A DNA stretch of 40,102 bases from JAIMBK01 sp040755215 (GTDB taxonomy: Bacteria; Bacillota; Desulfotomaculia; Desulfotomaculales; Nap2-2B): NCBI GenBank assembly GCA_040755215.1, contig JBFMBG010000026.1:1-40102 (forward strand). Reading direction: 5' to 3'. Shown here piece after piece: positions 23,756 through 31,735 of the stretch. Numbering within the stretch: position 1 is the stretch's first letter; every line of letters begins with the position of its first letter. Position numbers and translations under genes: made by a program. The notes under the pieces are model-generated. The model was not told the origin of the DNA and did not search any database. It saw only the letters and a list, made by a program, of their open reading frames with translations.

Positions 23756-24508
23756 TTACCTCTCCCCAAATAAGGATAAAGTTTTGTGCTTGACAAATCC
23801 CGCCCAGGCGGGTGTAATCACCAGAATATCCACGTCCCCGCCGCTAAGTTGCTGTTGATCTTCAAAGAATTTCAAAGATTTAACGCCGGTTACAATCAGC
23901 CATTCTACGCACTCGATAGCATCCTTTAGGGGCATCCTATCCCACCTGATCACCTTTCCTTGGAGAAATTCCTGGATGATCTCGGTTTTACCCAGCATAG
24001 ACATACCGTGCTCAAAGCAACCCTCGGGGTATTCTGGAACATCAGTCCGCCAGCCGGCGGGTACACGCTCCGTATTGGTTACGTCCTGACCTTTTCGGTA
24101 ATGAACCTGGAAGGGCTTCCCTGTCCGGGGGCTGTAGCCCGCCCAAAAGAAGCCAAAATCCATGTCGGGGGGCAGGACTTTTTGTACAAGTCCACTAAAG
24201 ATCCCTGCCGCCTCCCGAATATTAAAACTGAGATTATGCCTTAAGTTAAGTCTCACAATCCTGTCAAACTCGTTAATGTCGTTCTGTAGGCACCAGCCTT
24301 TTTCGTTAAAGTCGGGGCCACTATAAGCTAAACCGAAACGGTCTGCGATTAAGTGTATTTTTTCAGCGTTATCGGTAACTGGCTCGAAATTAAATTTTTT
24401 GTCAGCGTTGTATCCGTCAGTGAATTCACTAGCTTCAACCCTTATGCACCGCCCCTCGCCGGCCATAACAATGCCGCCAGGGGTTAGGGCACTGATGATG
24501 ATGGTCAT
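23756..24508 (-). CDS. Proteasome-fold Ntn hydrolase with N-terminal threonine
   Basis: 250 aa from the ATG at 24508, chosen because AAAGGAGG lies eight bases upstream. The protein starts Met-Thr-Ile; removal of Met exposes Thr1. Counting from it, Gly11, Ala15, Glu17 and Arg19 line up with Gly11, Ala15, Asp17 and Arg19 of proteasome beta subunits (GGIVMAGEGR). AEKIHLI supplies the Lys of the active site (equivalent to Lys33) after a 16-residue insertion. GLAYSG, FFWAGYSPRTGKPFQVHY and GGDVDILVIT follow the proteasome core strands. Length fits a beta-type subunit. No partner ATPase is nearby. It lies between a 97-aa gene and the tail-fibre gene. Peptidase or amidase activity is inferred; Asp17 is replaced by Glu. 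Confidence 0.72.
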   Translation of the reverse strand: MTIIISALTPGGIVMAGEGRCIRVEASEFTDGYNADKKFNFEPVTDNAEKIHLIADRFGLAYSGPDFNEKGWCLQNDINEFDRIVRLNLRHNLSFNIREAAGIFSGLVQKVLPPDMDFGFFWAGYSPRTGKPFQVHYRKGQDVTNTERVPAGWRTDVPEYPEGCFEHGMSMLGKTEIIQEFLQGKVIRWDRMPLKDAIECVEWLIVTGVKSLKFFEDQQQLSGGDVDILVITPAWAGFVKHKTLSLFGER

Positions 24509-24533
24509 GCCGGTTCCTCCTTTCCCGTTTCTT

Positions 24534-24827
24534 CTAATCTTCAAAACATCCTAAATCCTTCTCTATTACCTGCCTTTCTTCGGCACTCATAAGCGGGACG
24601 GTGTTAAATTGCTGGAGCAGCATGATTTGGCCGCCCTTTCCAGCTAAACCGGCCACCTCCAAGACTAGACGGGCCGCCGCCACATCTCCCTTATTTACGG
24701 CCTTGTCAACAAGGGAACGGATAACGCTGCGGGCCGCTTCCACGGCTAAAGATACAATTTCTTGCCGGGTTTCTTTTAGCTTTTCCGGCGAGGTTTCTTT
24801 TTTAACGATGCTTAACTTTCTGCTCAT
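24534..24827 (-). CDS. 97-aa helical protein, terminase-small-like
   Basis: Good ribosome site GGGAGGTG. Basic N-terminus, then helical SLAVEAARSVIRSLVDKAVN and GDVAAARLVLEVAGLAG, an arrangement common in small phage DNA-packaging or structural accessory proteins ('...GD..AA..LLE.AG'). The gene overlaps the end of the zinc protein by 26 bases. The identification is tentative; a true terminase small subunit would usually show a clearer HTH. Confidence 0.6.
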   Translation of the reverse strand: MSRKLSIVKKETSPEKLKETRQEIVSLAVEAARSVIRSLVDKAVNKGDVAAARLVLEVAGLAGKGGQIMLLQQFNTVPLMSAEERQVIEKDLGCFED

Positions 24828-25251
24828 TCAGGCACCTCCCTGCTCGACGCATAAACCACTTCGCCCACGCTTCAGGTGTTTTGGGCTGCCGCCACTGGCC
24901 GCAGGTCCGCCAGGCCTGAAAACGAACCTTCAAACACCGCAAACACCCAAAGGACCCGCTGTTGGGGGGCAGGTACAAAACGGGTGTTTTCTGACGGCAA
25001 AGGGGGCAGATATACCACCGCACCCAACCGCCCTTTTCGCCTTTAAGGGGTAGCTTTATCCGCTCGATCCGCTGGCCGTTGTGGTAGGGCCAGACAAGGC
25101 AAACCTTGTCCGGAAAAAGACGGTACCCAACAGTAACCCACCCCGTGAGCCTGCCTTGTCCGTAATTTTCTTTTAATTGATTTGCATGAAGTTTTACGCA
25201 ATCTTCAGCAATTACCATATTTTGTATCGTTCCTTTGGATAATGCTTCCAT
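24802..25251 (-). CDS. Zinc-ribbon protein
   Basis: 149 aa. CPLCRQKTPVLYLP then CLRCLKVRFQAW form a CxxC...CxxC ribbon (about residues 82-108), preceded by GWVTVGYRLFPDKVCLVW and followed by a basic, Trp/Arg-rich tail. It may bind nucleic acid. The start used is the ATG at 25251 with a weak ribosome site; a second ATG 11 codons later has AAAGGA upstream. It lies 17 bases after the 28-aa peptide gene. Confidence 0.7.
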   Translation of the reverse strand: MEALSKGTIQNMVIAEDCVKLHANQLKENYGQGRLTGWVTVGYRLFPDKVCLVWPYHNGQRIERIKLPLKGEKGGWVRWYICPLCRQKTPVLYLPPNSGSFGCLRCLKVRFQAWRTCGQWRQPKTPEAWAKWFMRRAGRCLNEQKVKHR

Positions 25252-25268
25252 AGATTAGCTTACCAGGA

Positions 25269-25355
25269 TTACCGCCCGGTGGCAACAACCAGGGCGATTA
25301 TGCCCAGGGCCGCCGCCACAGAAAAGGTGAAGCTCAAGAACGCTTTAACGAGCAT
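25269..25355 (-). CDS. 28-aa membrane peptide
   Basis: MLVKAFLSFTFSVAAALG followed by IIALVVATGR: one hydrophobic segment of about 22 residues and a single basic residue at each end. AAAGGAGGGAG precedes the ATG at ideal spacing, better than for most neighbours. Its size and topology recall holin-like or toxin-type peptides, but nothing in sequence decides this. It is the first gene after the iteron field in the leftward direction. Confidence 0.55.
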   Translation of the reverse strand: MLVKAFLSFTFSVAAALGIIALVVATGR

Positions 25356-25487
25356 GGTTTCTCCCTCCTTTCCGCCGGATAGTGTCCAATGGAATAGGCA
25401 CTATTTCCGTGTATATTTACTTCCATTCCTCCAGCACCCGCAGCAGCAACTGCCGGGCCTGGGGGTTAAGCTCCTTTCTTTTTGCAA

Positions 25488-25792
25488 AAGTTTTACCGAA
25501 GTTTTACCGCCGGAAGTTTTACCGGTAAAAGTTAGTCGGTAAAAGTTCCCGCAGACCGGTAAGGTGCCTTCAGGCTTTATGGCGTAAGGCTTTGCAGGTT
25601 TTTTTAAAATTTTTACCTCGCATTAGTGGTTATACTGGTAAAAGTGGTAAAACTTCGTAAAAAACCCTTATTTCACAAGGCTTCCCGGCTTTTTGACCGG
25701 TAAAAGTTCCGGTAAAAGTCGGTAAAACTTCGTAACCTTTACCGCTATTACCTGCATTACCACCTTTACCACTTTTACCACATTTACCGTTG
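25488..25792. repeat. Iteron field, copy A; candidate replication origin
   Basis: About 15 copies of GGTAAAA(G/C) or its complement lie in this gene-free stretch. Three AGTTTTACCG are followed by GGTAAAAGT copies in direct and inverted orientation, then a run of six or seven TTACC units with 6-7-base spacing at 25736-25788. An AT-rich segment (TTTTTTTAAAATTTTTACC) lies at about 25600. The field directly follows a primase-helicase gene. This is the build of an iteron-controlled origin. Confidence 0.75.
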
Positions 25793-25802
25793 GATATATA
25801 TT

Positions 25803-27611
25803 TTATGGCAGGGTGTACTTACCGTATGTTTCAGCCTTCACCGCACCACCTCGCACCATAACGTGAAGGAGTTTAGCCACTGCACCGTATGGCCTGCCAA
25901 GTGCCAATGCAATTTCCTTTGGTGATAACGGGCCGCCGTTTTCCTTCAGCACCTGGATAATTTGCCGCCGTTCCTCGGAAAGCCTGTACTCTTCAGCCTC
26001 GCCGAGGATTTGCCAGCTCATGGTTAAGGTGTCGAATTTCAAGGCCAGTTCTTTTTCCTCAATGTCCCGGCCTGTCGCAAAAAGAATTGCGTCCGCTTTT
26101 CCACGGTCTTTTTTCAATACCCAAATGGTGTCTGCTGCACCGCTTAACCCTGTGGTGCCGGAAATGGTGTCGAGGGGGTCAAGGTGAGTGCCTTTGTTCA
26201 GGTGGTGGACAAGCAGCAACGCCGCGTGGTTCCGGTCGGCAACGGTCTTCAGGCTGGAAATTGTGCCATAGTCCTGCTGGTACAGGTCAGCGTTTTTCCG
26301 TCCGGGGGGCCGTACTTTCCCCAGGGTGTCCACAATGATTAGCTTCGCCTGGTGTCCGGTAACGGCTTCCTCCAGCGTTTGCAGTCCTCCCTGGTCAAGC
26401 CGGGGAAATTCGGTGTAAAAGTGCAGTTCCTCCGGGGCCGCACCACCCTGGAGGACGGAAGTTAGCCTGCTTTTCAGCCGCCGGGGGCTGTCCTCCAGGG
26501 CCAGGTAAAGGACGTTCCCCTTTTCCACCTTGATTTGCCCCAGAGCCACGCCGCCGGAAGCTACGGCAACAGCAATGTTTAAGGCCAGCCAGGACTTGCC
26601 GATTTTAGGCCTGCCGGCCAGAATAACCAGTCCCTCCGGCAGAAGATCGGGAATTACCCAAACAGGATCGGAAAATTCCCGGTTGATAAGTTCCTGGGCC
26701 GAAAACCCGGAGGGCAGGTTCACCGCACCGCTTTTTCGGGCCTCCTTCGCGAAAACGGGACAACTTTCTTTTCCGGGGCAAAAACGGCTTGTCCAGGCGT
26801 CATCATCACACCCCAGGGAAGTATAGCCTTGCCCGCCTTTGCCGTTATATGCACTCTCCAGGTGGTGAAGCAATTCCTCTTCGCCAAACTCTTTCAGTAT
26901 GGGGGGATCATTCTTTGCGTCAACCTGGCGAATCAGGGCTTCCGCTATTTCCTGGGGAAAACCGGCCTTGTGACAATGGGCCGCCAGCCTGAAGAGGGAG
27001 GGCCGCCGGTAGCCTTTGTCGGCACCTTTTTCCACCAGGGCTTTAGCACACGGCAACAGATCCCTATGGCCTCCCTTTGCACCGGGAGCGGCGGTTTTCT
27101 TCGGCGGTTCCTTTTCCTTCGGCAACTTCTCCAGGGCGGCGGCTAACTGTTCCGGTGTCACCCGCTTGACGGAGTTCAGAAATTCCTCCAGCGAAAGCAC
27201 ACGTCCGCCGTCCACCATTACCCGGCGGTTTTCTTTGGAATGAGGGAGAAAATAGGGCAAGTGGAGATAGTTGCCGTAAGTCTGGCCGTCCAGGGCATCT
27301 TGTTTTGGAAATATTTCCGGGACGCTACCGCCCACGGCTTTTTTCCAGACGCCCGCCAGCAGACACCGGGCGTCTTTCGCCGGAACAGGTTCGGAGAAGA
27401 AAAGCCAGACGTGGTATCCCTTGCTTTTGCTTTTCTCAATGTAAGCAGGTATCCCTAGTTCGGCCAGGGCTTCCTTCACGGTTCCGGCCATTTCCGCCGC
27501 CTTTGCCTGGTCGTCTTTCATGTCAATGTCCTGGGATGCGAAATGACAGGTTCCGTTGTCCAGAAGGGGGTAAAACGCCGATTGATTCTTTCCCAGCCAA
27601 GTGACGGGCAT
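25803..27611 (-). CDS. Primase-helicase (copy A), 5' truncated at duplication junction
   Basis: 602 aa. Residues 10-130 are the AEP-type primase-polymerase domain (FASQDIDMKDDQ with the DxD motif; KSKGYHVWLFF with the motif II His). A spacer of about 130 residues follows. A RepA-like AAA helicase covers about 345-540 (VILAGRPKIGKSWLALN Walker A, KLIIVDTLGKVRPP Walker B, LLLVHHLNKG). A C-terminal winged helix follows. The frame that should precede ATG 27611 is shifted by one base and then cut by the junction at 27687, so this copy lacks its true start. The ATG used here is the first one left. It is probably not functional as a full primase; the helicase part might be made. Confidence 0.75.
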   Translation of the reverse strand: MPVTWLGKNQSAFYPLLDNGTCHFASQDIDMKDDQAKAAEMAGTVKEALAELGIPAYIEKSKSKGYHVWLFFSEPVPAKDARCLLAGVWKKAVGGSVPEIFPKQDALDGQTYGNYLHLPYFLPHSKENRRVMVDGGRVLSLEEFLNSVKRVTPEQLAAALEKLPKEKEPPKKTAAPGAKGGHRDLLPCAKALVEKGADKGYRRPSLFRLAAHCHKAGFPQEIAEALIRQVDAKNDPPILKEFGEEELLHHLESAYNGKGGQGYTSLGCDDDAWTSRFCPGKESCPVFAKEARKSGAVNLPSGFSAQELINREFSDPVWVIPDLLPEGLVILAGRPKIGKSWLALNIAVAVASGGVALGQIKVEKGNVLYLALEDSPRRLKSRLTSVLQGGAAPEELHFYTEFPRLDQGGLQTLEEAVTGHQAKLIIVDTLGKVRPPGRKNADLYQQDYGTISSLKTVADRNHAALLLVHHLNKGTHLDPLDTISGTTGLSGAADTIWVLKKDRGKADAILFATGRDIEEKELALKFDTLTMSWQILGEAEEYRLSEERRQIIQVLKENGGPLSPKEIALALGRPYGAVAKLLHVMVRGGAVKAETYGKYTLP

Positions 27612-27650
27612 ACACCTGGGAGGTTACTGGCCGCTTAATGCAGGCACCTT

Positions 27651-28124
27651 TTAGGCCGCCGTAGGCATCCGTCCGGCCAGCGAAAAGGTATTGGTTACGT
27701 CCTGACCTTTTCGGTAATGAACCTGGAAGGGCTTCCCTGTCCGGGGGCTGTAGCCCGCCCAAAAGAAGCCAAAATCCATGTCGGGGGGCAGGACTTTTTG
27801 TACAAGTCCACTAAAGATCCCTGCCGCCTCCCGAATATTAAAACTGAGATTATGCCTTAAGTTAAGTCTCACAATCCTGTCAAACTCGTTAATGTCGTTC
27901 TGTAGGCACCAGCCTTTTTCGTTAAAGTCGGGGCCACTATAAGCTAAACCGAAACGGTCTGCGATTAAGTGTATTTTTTCAGCGTTATCGGTAACTGGCT
28001 CGAAATTAAATTTTTTGTCAGCGTTGTATCCGTCAGTGAATTCACTAGCTTCAACCCTTATGCACCGCCCCTCGCCGGCCATAACAATGCCGCCAGGGGT
28101 TAGGGCACTGATGATGATGGTCAT
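27651..28124 (-). pseudogene. Truncated proteasome-fold Ntn hydrolase (copy B)
   Basis: Identical to the intact gene for about 144 residues through RKGQDVTNT, then switches to junction sequence (FSLAGRMPTAA) and stops. It keeps Thr1, Glu17 and the Lys but loses the last third, including GGDVDILVIT. Same ribosome site as the intact copy. Confidence 0.85.
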
Positions 28125-28149
28125 GCCGGTTCCTCCTTTCCCGTTTCTT

Positions 28150-28443
28150 CTAATCTTCAAAACATCCTAAATCCTTCTCTATTACCTGCCTTTCTTCGGC
28201 ACTCATAAGCGGGACGGTGTTAAATTGCTGGAGCAGCATGATTTGGCCGCCCTTTCCAGCTAAACCGGCCACCTCCAAGACTAGACGGGCCGCCGCCACA
28301 TCTCCCTTATTTACGGCCTTGTCAACAAGGGAACGGATAACGCTGCGGGCCGCTTCCACGGCTAAAGATACAATTTCTTGCCGGGTTTCTTTTAGCTTTT
28401 CCGGCGAGGTTTCTTTTTTAACGATGCTTAACTTTCTGCTCAT
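28150..28443 (-). CDS. 97-aa helical protein (copy B)
   Basis: Identical in sequence to the gene at 24534-24827, with the same ribosome site. See that entry. Here it precedes the truncated hydrolase. Confidence 0.6.
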   Translation of the reverse strand: MSRKLSIVKKETSPEKLKETRQEIVSLAVEAARSVIRSLVDKAVNKGDVAAARLVLEVAGLAGKGGQIMLLQQFNTVPLMSAEERQVIEKDLGCFED

Positions 28444-28867
28444 TCAGGCACCTCCCTGCTCGACGCATAAACCACTTCGCCCACGCTTCAGGTGTTTTGG
28501 GCTGCCGCCACTGGCCGCAGGTCCGCCAGGCCTGAAAACGAACCTTCAAACACCGCAAACACCCAAAGGACCCGCTGTTGGGGGGCAGGTACAAAACGGG
28601 TGTTTTCTGACGGCAAAGGGGGCAGATATACCACCGCACCCAACCGCCCTTTTCGCCTTTAAGGGGTAGCTTTATCCGCTCGATCCGCTGGCCGTTGTGG
28701 TAGGGCCAGACAAGGCAAACCTTGTCCGGAAAAAGACGGTACCCAACAGTAACCCACCCCGTGAGCCTGCCTTGTCCGTAATTTTCTTTTAATTGATTTG
28801 CATGAAGTTTTACGCAATCTTCAGCAATTACCATATTTTGTATCGTTCCTTTGGATAATGCTTCCAT
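28418..28867 (-). CDS. Zinc-ribbon protein (copy B)
   Basis: Identical to the gene at 24802-25251, with the same overlap with the 97-aa gene. Both CxxC knuckles are present. Confidence 0.7.
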   Translation of the reverse strand: MEALSKGTIQNMVIAEDCVKLHANQLKENYGQGRLTGWVTVGYRLFPDKVCLVWPYHNGQRIERIKLPLKGEKGGWVRWYICPLCRQKTPVLYLPPNSGSFGCLRCLKVRFQAWRTCGQWRQPKTPEAWAKWFMRRAGRCLNEQKVKHR

Positions 28868-28884
28868 AGATTAGCTTACCAGGA

Positions 28885-28971
28885 TTACCGCCCGGTGGCA
28901 ACAACCAGGGCGATTATGCCCAGGGCCGCCGCCACAGAAAAGGTGAAGCTCAAGAACGCTTTAACGAGCAT
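28885..28971 (-). CDS. 28-aa membrane peptide (copy B)
   Basis: Identical to the gene at 25269-25355, with the same AAAGGAGGGAG site. Its dosage is doubled by the duplication. Confidence 0.55.
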   Translation of the reverse strand: MLVKAFLSFTFSVAAALGIIALVVATGR

Positions 28972-29103
28972 GGTTTCTCCCTCCTTTCCGCCGGATAGTG
29001 TCCAATGGAATAGGCACTATTTCCGTGTATATTTACTTCCATTCCTCCAGCACCCGCAGCAGCAACTGCCGGGCCTGGGGGTTAAGCTCCTTTCTTTTTG
29101 CAA

Positions 29104-29408
29104 AAGTTTTACCGAAGTTTTACCGCCGGAAGTTTTACCGGTAAAAGTTAGTCGGTAAAAGTTCCCGCAGACCGGTAAGGTGCCTTCAGGCTTTATGGCG
29201 TAAGGCTTTGCAGGTTTTTTTAAAATTTTTACCTCGCATTAGTGGTTATACTGGTAAAAGTGGTAAAACTTCGTAAAAAACCCTTATTTCACAAGGCTTC
29301 CCGGCTTTTTGACCGGTAAAAGTTCCGGTAAAAGTCGGTAAAACTTCGTAACCTTTACCGCTATTACCTGCATTACCACCTTTACCACTTTTACCACATT
29401 TACCGTTG
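29104..29408. repeat. Iteron field, copy B
   Basis: Same GGTAAAAG/CTTTTACC array as at 25488-25792, here downstream of the more complete primase-helicase gene. Two origins would thus lie 3.6 kb apart. Confidence 0.75.
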
Positions 29409-29418
29409 GATATATATT

Positions 29419-31227
29419 TTATGGCAGGGTGTACTTACCGTATGTTTCAGCCTTCACCGCACCACCTCGCACCATAACGTGAAGGAGTTTAGCCACTGCA
29501 CCGTATGGCCTGCCAAGTGCCAATGCAATTTCCTTTGGTGATAACGGGCCGCCGTTTTCCTTCAGCACCTGGATAATTTGCCGCCGTTCCTCGGAAAGCC
29601 TGTACTCTTCAGCCTCGCCGAGGATTTGCCAGCTCATGGTTAAGGTGTCGAATTTCAAGGCCAGTTCTTTTTCCTCAATGTCCCGGCCTGTCGCAAAAAG
29701 AATTGCGTCCGCTTTTCCACGGTCTTTTTTCAATACCCAAATGGTGTCTGCTGCACCGCTTAACCCTGTGGTGCCGGAAATGGTGTCGAGGGGGTCAAGG
29801 TGAGTGCCTTTGTTCAGGTGGTGGACAAGCAGCAACGCCGCGTGGTTCCGGTCGGCAACGGTCTTCAGGCTGGAAATTGTGCCATAGTCCTGCTGGTACA
29901 GGTCAGCGTTTTTCCGTCCGGGGGGCCGTACTTTCCCCAGGGTGTCCACAATGATTAGCTTCGCCTGGTGTCCGGTAACGGCTTCCTCCAGCGTTTGCAG
30001 TCCTCCCTGGTCAAGCCGGGGAAATTCGGTGTAAAAGTGCAGTTCCTCCGGGGCCGCACCACCCTGGAGGACGGAAGTTAGCCTGCTTTTCAGCCGCCGG
30101 GGGCTGTCCTCCAGGGCCAGGTAAAGGACGTTCCCCTTTTCCACCTTGATTTGCCCCAGAGCCACGCCGCCGGAAGCTACGGCAACAGCAATGTTTAAGG
30201 CCAGCCAGGACTTGCCGATTTTAGGCCTGCCGGCCAGAATAACCAGTCCCTCCGGCAGAAGATCGGGAATTACCCAAACAGGATCGGAAAATTCCCGGTT
30301 GATAAGTTCCTGGGCCGAAAACCCGGAGGGCAGGTTCACCGCACCGCTTTTTCGGGCCTCCTTCGCGAAAACGGGACAACTTTCTTTTCCGGGGCAAAAA
30401 CGGCTTGTCCAGGCGTCATCATCACACCCCAGGGAAGTATAGCCTTGCCCGCCTTTGCCGTTATATGCACTCTCCAGGTGGTGAAGCAATTCCTCTTCGC
30501 CAAACTCTTTCAGTATGGGGGGATCATTCTTTGCGTCAACCTGGCGAATCAGGGCTTCCGCTATTTCCTGGGGAAAACCGGCCTTGTGACAATGGGCCGC
30601 CAGCCTGAAGAGGGAGGGCCGCCGGTAGCCTTTGTCGGCACCTTTTTCCACCAGGGCTTTAGCACACGGCAACAGATCCCTATGGCCTCCCTTTGCACCG
30701 GGAGCGGCGGTTTTCTTCGGCGGTTCCTTTTCCTTCGGCAACTTCTCCAGGGCGGCGGCTAACTGTTCCGGTGTCACCCGCTTGACGGAGTTCAGAAATT
30801 CCTCCAGCGAAAGCACACGTCCGCCGTCCACCATTACCCGGCGGTTTTCTTTGGAATGAGGGAGAAAATAGGGCAAGTGGAGATAGTTGCCGTAAGTCTG
30901 GCCGTCCAGGGCATCTTGTTTTGGAAATATTTCCGGGACGCTACCGCCCACGGCTTTTTTCCAGACGCCCGCCAGCAGACACCGGGCGTCTTTCGCCGGA
31001 ACAGGTTCGGAGAAGAAAAGCCAGACGTGGTATCCCTTGCTTTTGCTTTTCTCAATGTAAGCAGGTATCCCTAGTTCGGCCAGGGCTTCCTTCACGGTTC
31101 CGGCCATTTCCGCCGCCTTTGCCTGGTCGTCTTTCATGTCAATGTCCTGGGATGCGAAATGACAGGTTCCGTTGTCCAGAAGGGGGTAAAACGCCGATTG
31201 ATTCTTTCCCAGCCAAGTGACGGGCAT
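29419..31227 (-). CDS. Primase-helicase (copy B), main reading frame
   Basis: The same 602-aa sequence as copy A: AEP primase, spacer, RepA-like AAA ATPase and winged helix. Here the upstream sequence is original, and a shifted frame (see 31188-31339) supplies the missing N-terminus. Dropping one T from GGCGTTTTACC (minus strand; 31188-31191) reads IGVYPLLDNGTC without a break, as expected for this primase family (IGVYPLL). The real protein would thus be about 640 aa starting at MFDKTTIQKF. As written, translation from ATG 31227 gives an N-terminally shortened enzyme that keeps DxD, the His motif and Walker A/B. It should act in element replication together with the iterons. Confidence 0.82.
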   Translation of the reverse strand: MPVTWLGKNQSAFYPLLDNGTCHFASQDIDMKDDQAKAAEMAGTVKEALAELGIPAYIEKSKSKGYHVWLFFSEPVPAKDARCLLAGVWKKAVGGSVPEIFPKQDALDGQTYGNYLHLPYFLPHSKENRRVMVDGGRVLSLEEFLNSVKRVTPEQLAAALEKLPKEKEPPKKTAAPGAKGGHRDLLPCAKALVEKGADKGYRRPSLFRLAAHCHKAGFPQEIAEALIRQVDAKNDPPILKEFGEEELLHHLESAYNGKGGQGYTSLGCDDDAWTSRFCPGKESCPVFAKEARKSGAVNLPSGFSAQELINREFSDPVWVIPDLLPEGLVILAGRPKIGKSWLALNIAVAVASGGVALGQIKVEKGNVLYLALEDSPRRLKSRLTSVLQGGAAPEELHFYTEFPRLDQGGLQTLEEAVTGHQAKLIIVDTLGKVRPPGRKNADLYQQDYGTISSLKTVADRNHAALLLVHHLNKGTHLDPLDTISGTTGLSGAADTIWVLKKDRGKADAILFATGRDIEEKELALKFDTLTMSWQILGEAEEYRLSEERRQIIQVLKENGGPLSPKEIALALGRPYGAVAKLLHVMVRGGAVKAETYGKYTLP

Positions 31228-31339
31228 ACACCTGGGAGGTTACTGGCCGCTTAATGCAGGCACCTTTTAGGCCGCCGTAGGCATCCGTCCGGCCAGCGAA
31301 AAGGTTCGCAAATTTTTGTATTGTGGTTTTGTCGAACAT
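31188..31339 (-). pseudogene. Original 5' end of primase-helicase gene, out of frame
   Basis: From the ATG at 31339: MFDKTTIQKFANLFAGRTDA, then a stretch ending RHLAGKESIGV. 'LFAGR.DAYG' and 'RHLAGK..IGV' are where Prim-Pol proteins of the TOTE type have 'LFRGREDVY' and 'RHL.GK..IGVYPLL'. After IGV the frame is wrong by one base. The ribosome site is weak (GGCGGTG). The gap to the upstream gene is 24 bases. Confidence 0.7.
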
Positions 31340-31363
31340 GGTTACACCGCCATTCAGTCAACT

Positions 31364-31735
31364 TCAAAAAAGCCTAGGTTGCAGTTTTTCTTGTGTCACA
31401 TTTTTCCAATACCTGTATGGAAGATATTGCCGCTTTGGGTGAAGGGGGCCGATTGACCCGATATCTGTTTTCGGGTGACTTTGCAGGATGAAAAGCGGAA
31501 CCTCGTACACTGTTTCCTTGCCGTTTTCGTCAATGACTATATGCCGGATAATACATTCCGGGGGCAATTCGGGTTGATATTTTAGATCAATGCCCGCACT
31601 TCCCCGGATCTGCAAAATATCCTGCTTCCGGATTTTCTGCACAAAGACGGGCCTGCCGTCCTCGTAAATTAGTTTGCCAACTTTTCTCAACCGTCCACCA
31701 CACCAGGCGGAAACAGGCACGCTATTTTTTGCCAT
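31364..31735 (-). CDS. 123-aa hypothetical protein
   Basis: GAAGGAGGGCGG precedes the ATG, which lies inside the XRE gene end (14-base overlap). Beta-rich: LRKVGKLIYEDGRPVFVQKI, then IIRHIVIDENGKETVYEVPL. The end is basic and aromatic (KRQYLPYRYWK). It lies between repressor and primase in the leftward operon. No family recognised; it may be a replication accessory protein. Confidence 0.7.
   Translation of the reverse strand: MAKNSVPVSAWCGGRLRKVGKLIYEDGRPVFVQKIRKQDILQIRGSAGIDLKYQPELPPECIIRHIVIDENGKETVYEVPLFILQSHPKTDIGSIGPLHPKRQYLPYRYWKNVTQEKLQPRLF

Larger units (their letters stand above)
24072..27687. repeat. Tandem duplication, copy A (3,616 bp)
   Basis: This segment recurs directly after itself (27688-31303) with no difference in any part I compared. 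It covers the 5' part of the Ntn hydrolase gene, three small genes, the iteron field and most of the primase-helicase gene. Confidence 0.93.
27688..31303. repeat. Tandem duplication, copy B (3,616 bp)
   Basis: Exact partner of 24072-27687. The two bases GT at the joint are shared by both outer flanks (27688-27689 and 31304-31305), so the joint has only 2 bp of microhomology. Confidence 0.93.

Noticed and set aside
25279..25542. 87-codon plus-strand frame at the start of the iteron field
   Set aside because: It starts opposite the 28-aa peptide and runs into the iterons; no ribosome site was found.
25488..25792. Possible CRISPR array
   Set aside because: Units are 7-10 bases in both orientations with no constant spacers and no cas genes nearby; they fit iterons.
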